This document shows, one piece after another, positions 59,625 through 64,000 of a DNA stretch of 64,000 nucleotides. A program made the position numbers and the translations under genes. How positions within the stretch are numbered: the first letter of the stretch is position 1; every line of letters begins with the position of its first letter. The DNA is from Mycobacterium sp. SM1 (GTDB lineage Bacteria > Actinomycetota > Actinomycetes > Mycobacteriales > Mycobacteriaceae), in NCBI RefSeq assembly GCF_018361265.1, contig NZ_JAFLNH010000001.1, positions 124,001 through 188,000 on the forward strand, written 5' to 3'. Under the pieces are notes generated by a model. That model had not been told where the DNA came from. It worked only from the letters and a program-made list of their open reading frames with translations, and did not search any database.

Positions 59625-60656
59625 TCAGCCGAAGAACGCCGCCGCGTCATCGTAACGGCTCTGCGGTACCAGCTTGAGCTGGCGCACCGCGTCGGCCAGC
59701 GGCACCCGGCCGATGTTCTGCCCTTGCAAAGACACCATCATCCCGTATTCGCCTGCGTGCGCGGCGTCGGCGGCGTTCACCCCGAAGCGGGTGGCTAGCA
59801 CCCGGTCGAAAGCGGTCGGGGTGCCGCCCCGTTGGACGTGTCCGAGGACGGTCACCCGGACCTCCTTGCTGATGCGCTTCTCCAGTTCAACCGCCAGCTG
59901 GGAGGCTACGCCGGTGAATCTCTCGTGCCCGAACTCGTCAAGGCCGCCCTCCCGCAGCGTCATCGACCCCGCAGCCGGTTTGGCGCCCTCCGCGACCACG
60001 CAGATGAAGTGCTGTTCGCCGCGCTGAAACCGACGTTTGACCAGCCGGCACACCTCGTCCACGTCGAAGGGCTGCTCGGGGATCAGCGTCAGGTGCGCAC
60101 CGGACGCCAGCCCGGCGTTCAACGCGATCCAGCCGGCGTGCCGGCCCATCACCTCCACCAGCATCACCCGCTGATGTGATTCGGCGGTGCTGTGCAGGCG
60201 ATCGATTGCCTCCGTGGCCACCGTCAGCGCGGTGTCGTGGCCGAAAGTCACGTCGGTGCAGTCGATGTCGTTGTCGATCGTCTTGGGCACGCCAACCACG
60301 GGAACGTTTTTCTCGGAGAGCCAGTGCGCGGCGGTCAGCGTGCCCTCACCGCCGATCGGGATCAACACGTCGATGCCGTTATCGTCGAGTGTCTGCATGA
60401 TCTGCGGCAACCCGTCCCGCAGCCTGTCGGGATGCACCCGGGCGGTGCCCAGGACCGTGCCACCCTTAGCCAGCAACCGGTCGTTGCGGTCATCGTTGTA
60501 CAACTGGATGCGCCGGTTCTCCAGCAGTCCGCGAAAGCCGTTTTGGAACCCGACCACCGATGAGCCGTAGCGGGCGTCGCAGGTGCGCACCACCGCCCGG
60601 ATGACGGCATTGAGCCCCGGACAGTCGCCGCCTCCGGTGAGAATTCCGATCCGCAT
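59625..60656 (-). CDS. pfkA: 6-phosphofructokinase
   Basis: Commits fructose-6-phosphate to glycolysis, using ATP or pyrophosphate. The 343 residues begin [32 protein letters not shown], the catalytic [14 protein letters not shown] and [19 protein letters not shown] follow. The GGEGT form, in place of GGDGS, is common in the actinobacterial group. The ATG at 60656 was chosen because it starts the conserved N-terminus. It is flanked by gatB downstream, and in M. tuberculosis by gatA upstream; here two extra genes intervene. Confidence 0.97.
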   Translation of the reverse strand: MRIGILTGGGDCPGLNAVIRAVVRTCDARYGSSVVGFQNGFRGLLENRRIQLYNDDRNDRLLAKGGTVLGTARVHPDRLRDGLPQIMQTLDDNGIDVLIPIGGEGTLTAAHWLSEKNVPVVGVPKTIDNDIDCTDVTFGHDTALTVATEAIDRLHSTAESHQRVMLVEVMGRHAGWIALNAGLASGAHLTLIPEQPFDVDEVCRLVKRRFQRGEQHFICVVAEGAKPAAGSMTLREGGLDEFGHERFTGVASQLAVELEKRISKEVRVTVLGHVQRGGTPTAFDRVLATRFGVNAADAAHAGEYGMMVSLQGQNIGRVPLADAVRQLKLVPQSRYDDAAAFFG

Positions 60657-60979
60657 GGCTCTATCTTGCCGGGTTGGCCGCCTTAGTGGCACGCAGCCGC
60701 AAAAACACCTGAATCGTGCCGTTTTCGGGTGTCTTTGCGTCTGCTCGGCGACGAGCCCGTCTGCCGGGCGACGCCGGTCGCACAACCGGAAATGCCTTTC
60801 GCGTGACCGCTTTTCGGGTCGAGCCATGCGCCGAGGCGTTTTCCTTGCCGGCGACGGGACGCGGCGAAGCCGGAGGCGCCGCCCCGAACGTGCCGGCCGG
60901 TCAGGGGCGGTCTGCTTTGATGGGTCCGGGGCGGTGTTCAGCTATATCGGATATATCGGGCCAGGCGGAGAGGACAACC
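60657..60979. other. Divergent intergenic region between pfkA and the ABC ATPase-like gene
   Basis: About 320 bases with no supported gene. It contains a 9-bp direct repeat, TATATCGGA at 60943-60951 followed by TATATCGGG at 60952-60960, just upstream of the GGAGAGGA ribosome-binding site of the ABC gene. The repeat may be part of its promoter. Confidence 0.5.
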
Positions 60980-61690
60980 GTGGCGGAGCAGGAAACGGCC
61001 GAGCAGGCGCCGCCGCCCGCCGTCGTGGCGCGTGGCATTTCGATGAGCGGACCATGGGGTCCGGTCTTCGGGCCGCTCGATCTGGACATCGATACGGGCG
61101 GAGTCACCGTGCTGACGGCGCCGGCCGGGCCAGGTCGAACCGCGTTGCTGATGACCTTGGCCGGCCGGATGAAGCCGGCGACCGGAACGATCACGGTGTT
61201 CGGGCACAGCAAGGCCCGCGACATCTTCTGGGCTTCGGCGCTGGCCGGTATCGAGCAACTCGACTCGGTGTTCGAATCGGTCACGGTACGGGATCTGATC
61301 ACCGAGCAGGCCCGCTGGGATGCGCCCTGGTACCGGCTGGTGCGCCGCGCCGGTGAAGCCGAGCAGGAAGCCATGTGCCGGCCGGTATTCGGTGATCTGC
61401 CCCTGCCGCGTCTGGGCGACTACGTCGAGCAGCTCGACGAGCTCGACCGGCTGCTGCTGCGCATCGCGCTGGCCAACACCAGCAGGCCGCCACTGCTCGT
61501 CGTCGGCAGCATCGACCAGGTGGCCAGCGACCGCGACCGCGAGACCTTGATCCGCCGCCTGGTCGAGCTGGGTGAGCACCAGACGGTGGTTACCGCGACG
61601 GTCAACGAGGTGCCCGACCGTCTGGGGATTCGGGCGCAGATCCCGGTAGCAGAGCCGGCCCCGGCCGCACAGCAGAAAGGTGACGACTGA
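60980..61690 (+). CDS. Degenerate ABC-transporter ATPase-like protein
   Basis: Protein of 236 residues with the fold pattern of an ABC ATPase, but the key motifs are altered. The Walker A position reads APAGPGRT (residues 47-54) with Arg replacing the catalytic Lys. The signature position reads QLDELDRLLLRIALAN and not LSGGQ. Walker B reads LLVVGSIDQVAS and lacks the usual DE pair. It is probably a structural or regulatory partner of the YhgE/Pip membrane protein encoded two bases downstream. The start is a GTG preceded by GGAGAGGA. Confidence 0.82.
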   Translation: MAEQETAEQAPPPAVVARGISMSGPWGPVFGPLDLDIDTGGVTVLTAPAGPGRTALLMTLAGRMKPATGTITVFGHSKARDIFWASALAGIEQLDSVFESVTVRDLITEQARWDAPWYRLVRRAGEAEQEAMCRPVFGDLPLPRLGDYVEQLDELDRLLLRIALANTSRPPLLVVGSIDQVASDRDRETLIRRLVELGEHQTVVTATVNEVPDRLGIRAQIPVAEPAPAAQQKGDD

Positions 61691-61692
61691 CC

Positions 61693-63606
61693 ATGCTCGC
61701 CGGAATGTCGTTGGGCACCGACCTCAAACGCTACTCACGCGGCGCCATGCCACGGGTGGCGCTGGTCACGATCATCGTGCTGCCGCTGCTGTACGGGGCG
61801 ATGTACCTGTGGGCGTTTTGGAACCCGTTCGCCGCGGTCGGCAAGATTCCGGTCGCGCTGGTCAACGACGATCGCGGCACCACTGTGACAGGCCGGGAAC
61901 TGCGGGCCGGTGACGACGTGGCCGATGCGCTGACGAAGTCCGGTCAGCTAGACCTGCACCAGATGTCGGCACGCCAAGCGGCCAAAGGGGTTTCCGACGG
62001 CAGCTACTACTTCTCGATCACGCTGCCGGCCGATTTCAGCGCGGCCGTGGTGTCGCCTGCGGGGCCACATCCACGCAAGGCCGAGATCCAATTCCGGTTC
62101 AACGACGCCAACAACTACCTGGCGTCGGTCATGGGGCAAAACGTCGCCCGGGAGGTGCTCAACCACGTCAGCGCCAAGGTCGGCGAACAGGTGATCGGCA
62201 CCGCGCTGACACGGGTCACCGGCGAGGTCAAGAGGGCAGCCGACGGCGCCGGCCAGCTGGCGACCGGGTCCCACACGCTCGCGGAAAACCTGGCCATCGC
62301 GCGTGACGGCTCGGCACGACTCGCCGACGGCAGCCGGCAGCTGTCCACGGGAATCCAGCGGGCTACCGACCCGCTGCTGAAAACGTTGGACGACATCGCC
62401 GCGTTGGGCTTGGACGCGAATGAAGCCGGTGCCGCGGCGACGCGACTAAGCGGCAGCCTCAAGAACCTGACCGAGCGCATTGCCGCACTCAACGTCAATT
62501 ACCGGCAGGCCGCCGACATCGTCAACCAGGTGGTCGACGGCTTGCGCGCGAACCCTGATCCGAATGTGCGGGCACTCGGTGACACGCTGGCCGACGCGCG
62601 CCGCCTGCTCAACGCCACGGGGATGGACCCGGCCACCGACGAGGGCCTGGCTCGACTGCGCACCAACACCCAGCAGCTGGAAAACGACCTAGCCGACCCC
62701 AACAGCCGGCTACGCACGTTGATCGCCCGCACGCTGGACGGCGGGTTGAAGTCGGATCTGGTCGCGTTGCGCACTGGCGCCGCTGACCTCGACGCCGGTG
62801 CGCATCAGCTCAATGCTGGGCTGGTGCGGCTGGCCGACGGGAGCAACCGGCTTGACGACGGCGCCCGGCAGCTGGCCGCCGGGCTGGGGGCGGCTGACCA
62901 GCGGGTATCGGTGCTGACCGATCAGCAGCGCATCCAGCTCTCCCAGATCCTGGCGAGCCCGGTTGGTGTCGACACGGACTTCACCCACCACGCGGCCACG
63001 TTCGGTACCGGGTTCGCGCCGTTCTTCTTGCCGCTGGCCTTGTTCATCGGCGCATTGATCATCTGGATGCTGTTGACTCCGCTGCAAACCCGCGCCATTG
63101 TCCACGGGCTGGGCGCGTTGCGGGTGGTGCTGGCCTCCTACTGGCCGGCGCTGCTGCTGGGGGTGGCCCAGGTAGCGCTGATGTATGCGGTGGTGCATTT
63201 CGGCGTCGGCCTGCAAGCCAAGTACGCCGTTGGCATGGTCGCCTTCCTGATCCTGGTCGCGGCGGCGTTCCTGGCGTTGATCCAGGCGTTCAACGCGGTT
63301 TTCGGTGTCGCGGTGGGCCGTGTCGTCACGCTGGCGTTCCTGATGTTTCAGCTGGTCTCCTCCGGCGGGGTGTATCCGGTGGAGACGACGGCGAAGCCGT
63401 TTCAGATCCTGCATCCCTACGACCCGATGACCTACGCCGTCAACGGGCTGCGGCAGCTGACGGTCGGCGGGATCGACGCCAGGATGTGGATCTCGGTGGG
63501 CGTGCTGTCGGGAGTGCTCGCCGGCTCGCTGGCGGCAAGCGCGTGGGCGGCCCGACGCAATCGCCAGCTCACGCTGGAACGGCTGTATCCACCGATCGAA
63601 GTCTGA
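61693..63606 (+). CDS. YhgE/Pip-domain membrane protein (ABC-2-like permease)
   Basis: Protein of 637 residues. One N-terminal membrane segment (VALVTIIVLPLLYGAMYLWAF, about residues 22-42) is followed by an extracytoplasmic region of about 390 residues with helical, coiled-coil-like repeats (GAGQLATGSHTLAENLA, DGSRQLSTGIQRATDPL, DGSNRLDDGARQLAAGL), then five or so C-terminal membrane segments, ending NRQLTLERLYPPIEV. This is the YhgE/Pip architecture, related to phage-infection protein and type VII secretion EsaA. It forms an operon with the ATPase-like gene; AAAGGTGA precedes the ATG. Confidence 0.9.
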   Translation: MLAGMSLGTDLKRYSRGAMPRVALVTIIVLPLLYGAMYLWAFWNPFAAVGKIPVALVNDDRGTTVTGRELRAGDDVADALTKSGQLDLHQMSARQAAKGVSDGSYYFSITLPADFSAAVVSPAGPHPRKAEIQFRFNDANNYLASVMGQNVAREVLNHVSAKVGEQVIGTALTRVTGEVKRAADGAGQLATGSHTLAENLAIARDGSARLADGSRQLSTGIQRATDPLLKTLDDIAALGLDANEAGAAATRLSGSLKNLTERIAALNVNYRQAADIVNQVVDGLRANPDPNVRALGDTLADARRLLNATGMDPATDEGLARLRTNTQQLENDLADPNSRLRTLIARTLDGGLKSDLVALRTGAADLDAGAHQLNAGLVRLADGSNRLDDGARQLAAGLGAADQRVSVLTDQQRIQLSQILASPVGVDTDFTHHAATFGTGFAPFFLPLALFIGALIIWMLLTPLQTRAIVHGLGALRVVLASYWPALLLGVAQVALMYAVVHFGVGLQAKYAVGMVAFLILVAAAFLALIQAFNAVFGVAVGRVVTLAFLMFQLVSSGGVYPVETTAKPFQILHPYDPMTYAVNGLRQLTVGGIDARMWISVGVLSGVLAGSLAASAWAARRNRQLTLERLYPPIEV

Positions 63607-63610
63607 GGCG

Positions 63611-64000
63611 CTACAGAGGTGACGGCAGCGGGCCGCGGGCGGCCTCGTAGGCGGCCCCGACGCGGTAGAGCCGGTCGTCGGCCAGCGCCGGCGCCATGAT
63701 CTGCAGGCCCACCGGCAACCCGTCGTCCGGTGATAATCCCGACGGCACCGACATCCCGCAGTGCCCGGCCAGGTTCAGCGGCAACGTGCACAGGTCGAAT
63801 AGGTACATGGCCAGCGGATCGTTGACCTTCTCCCCCAGCCGGAACGCGGTGGTGGGCGTCGTGGGCGACACCAGGACGTCGACCGACTGGTAGGCCCGGT
63901 CGAGGTCGCGGGCGATCAGTGTGCGCACCTTCTGCGCCTGGTTGTAGTAGGCGTCGTAGTAGCCCGCTGACAGTGCGTAAGTTCCGATCATTATGCGCCG
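63611..64000 (-). CDS. gatA: Glutamyl-tRNA amidotransferase subunit A (C-terminal part, cut by window edge)
   Basis: Amidase subunit of GatCAB. Only the last 129 codons are in the window: [26 protein letters not shown], then [55 protein letters not shown] and the C-terminus. These are the conserved end of the amidase-signature family. The catalytic Ser-cisSer-Lys triad lies beyond the edge. It converges on the YhgE/Pip gene, with four bases between stops. Confidence 0.96.
   Translation of the reverse strand, partial: RRIMIGTYALSAGYYDAYYNQAQKVRTLIARDLDRAYQSVDVLVSPTTPTTAFRLGEKVNDPLAMYLFDLCTLPLNLAGHCGMSVPSGLSPDDGLPVGLQIMAPALADDRLYRVGAAYEAARGPLPSPL

Overview
The window comes from a slow-growing, non-tuberculosis Mycobacterium. 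GC is high. Gene order and protein sequences follow the M. tuberculosis block from rnc through sepIVA, coaD, pyc, recG, thiL, ppk, hupB, leuCD, gltX, leuB, serA, ilvBNC and lppZ to gatB, pfkA and gatA (roughly Rv2925c to Rv3011c), and the intergenic regions carry MIRU-type repeats. The species cannot be fixed from the sequence alone. The PDIM/phenolic-glycolipid locus that lies between sepIVA and coaD in M. tuberculosis is absent. An alpha/beta hydrolase and a decayed cupredoxin fragment sit there instead.

Layout. 1-1711: RNase III (cut by the window edge), a DUF177 protein and SepIVA. 2006-3308: replaced segment. 3409-9369: coaD, rsmD, pyruvate carboxylase and a VKOR/DsbA disulfide pair. 9439-12403: LipN, a collapsed aldo/keto reductase pseudogene, its intact neighbour and an HNH-type secreted protein. 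12462-17732: recG, a DhaL-domain kinase-like protein, rpmB and ung. 17783-22370: thiL, DUF3515, ddl, gpsA and fbiD. 22452-26335: ppk, mutT1 and hupB. 26545-30329: leuDC with a divergent IclR regulator, an F420/FMN-type oxidoreductase, tRNA-Glu and tRNA-Gln. 30423-38538: gltX, a FAH-family hydrolase, an MFS transporter, leuB, serA, ilvC and ilvN. 38538-43562: ilvB with an attenuated leader, cfp6, a DoxX protein and lppZ.

43668-57953 is the accessory part compared with M. tuberculosis. It starts with a malic enzyme plus pyruvate:quinone oxidoreductase operon. A [NiFe]-hydrogenase maturation operon follows (hypF, a SIS-HypC fusion, a second SIS protein, hypE, hypC, hypD, a DUF6390-type gene), with no hydrogenase structural genes and no hypA/hypB in view. 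Next come a ThiI-type tRNA sulfurtransferase with an unknown partner, an Hsp20 chaperone and a DUF4193 protein. The mix suggests energy and stress metabolism at low oxygen. 57991-64000 returns to the core order (gatB, pfkA, gatA), interrupted by a degenerate ABC ATPase and a YhgE/Pip membrane protein.

Most minus-strand genes form tight operons with GTGA, ATGA or TGATG overlaps. Branched-chain amino acid synthesis is the main pathway theme (leuB, leuC, leuD, ilvB, ilvN, ilvC, plus serA). ilvB has a Val-rich, apparently leaderless leader peptide followed by an intrinsic terminator. Four MIRU-like loci occur. At two of them the repeat encodes short ORFs whose start and stop codons overlap those of the flanking genes.
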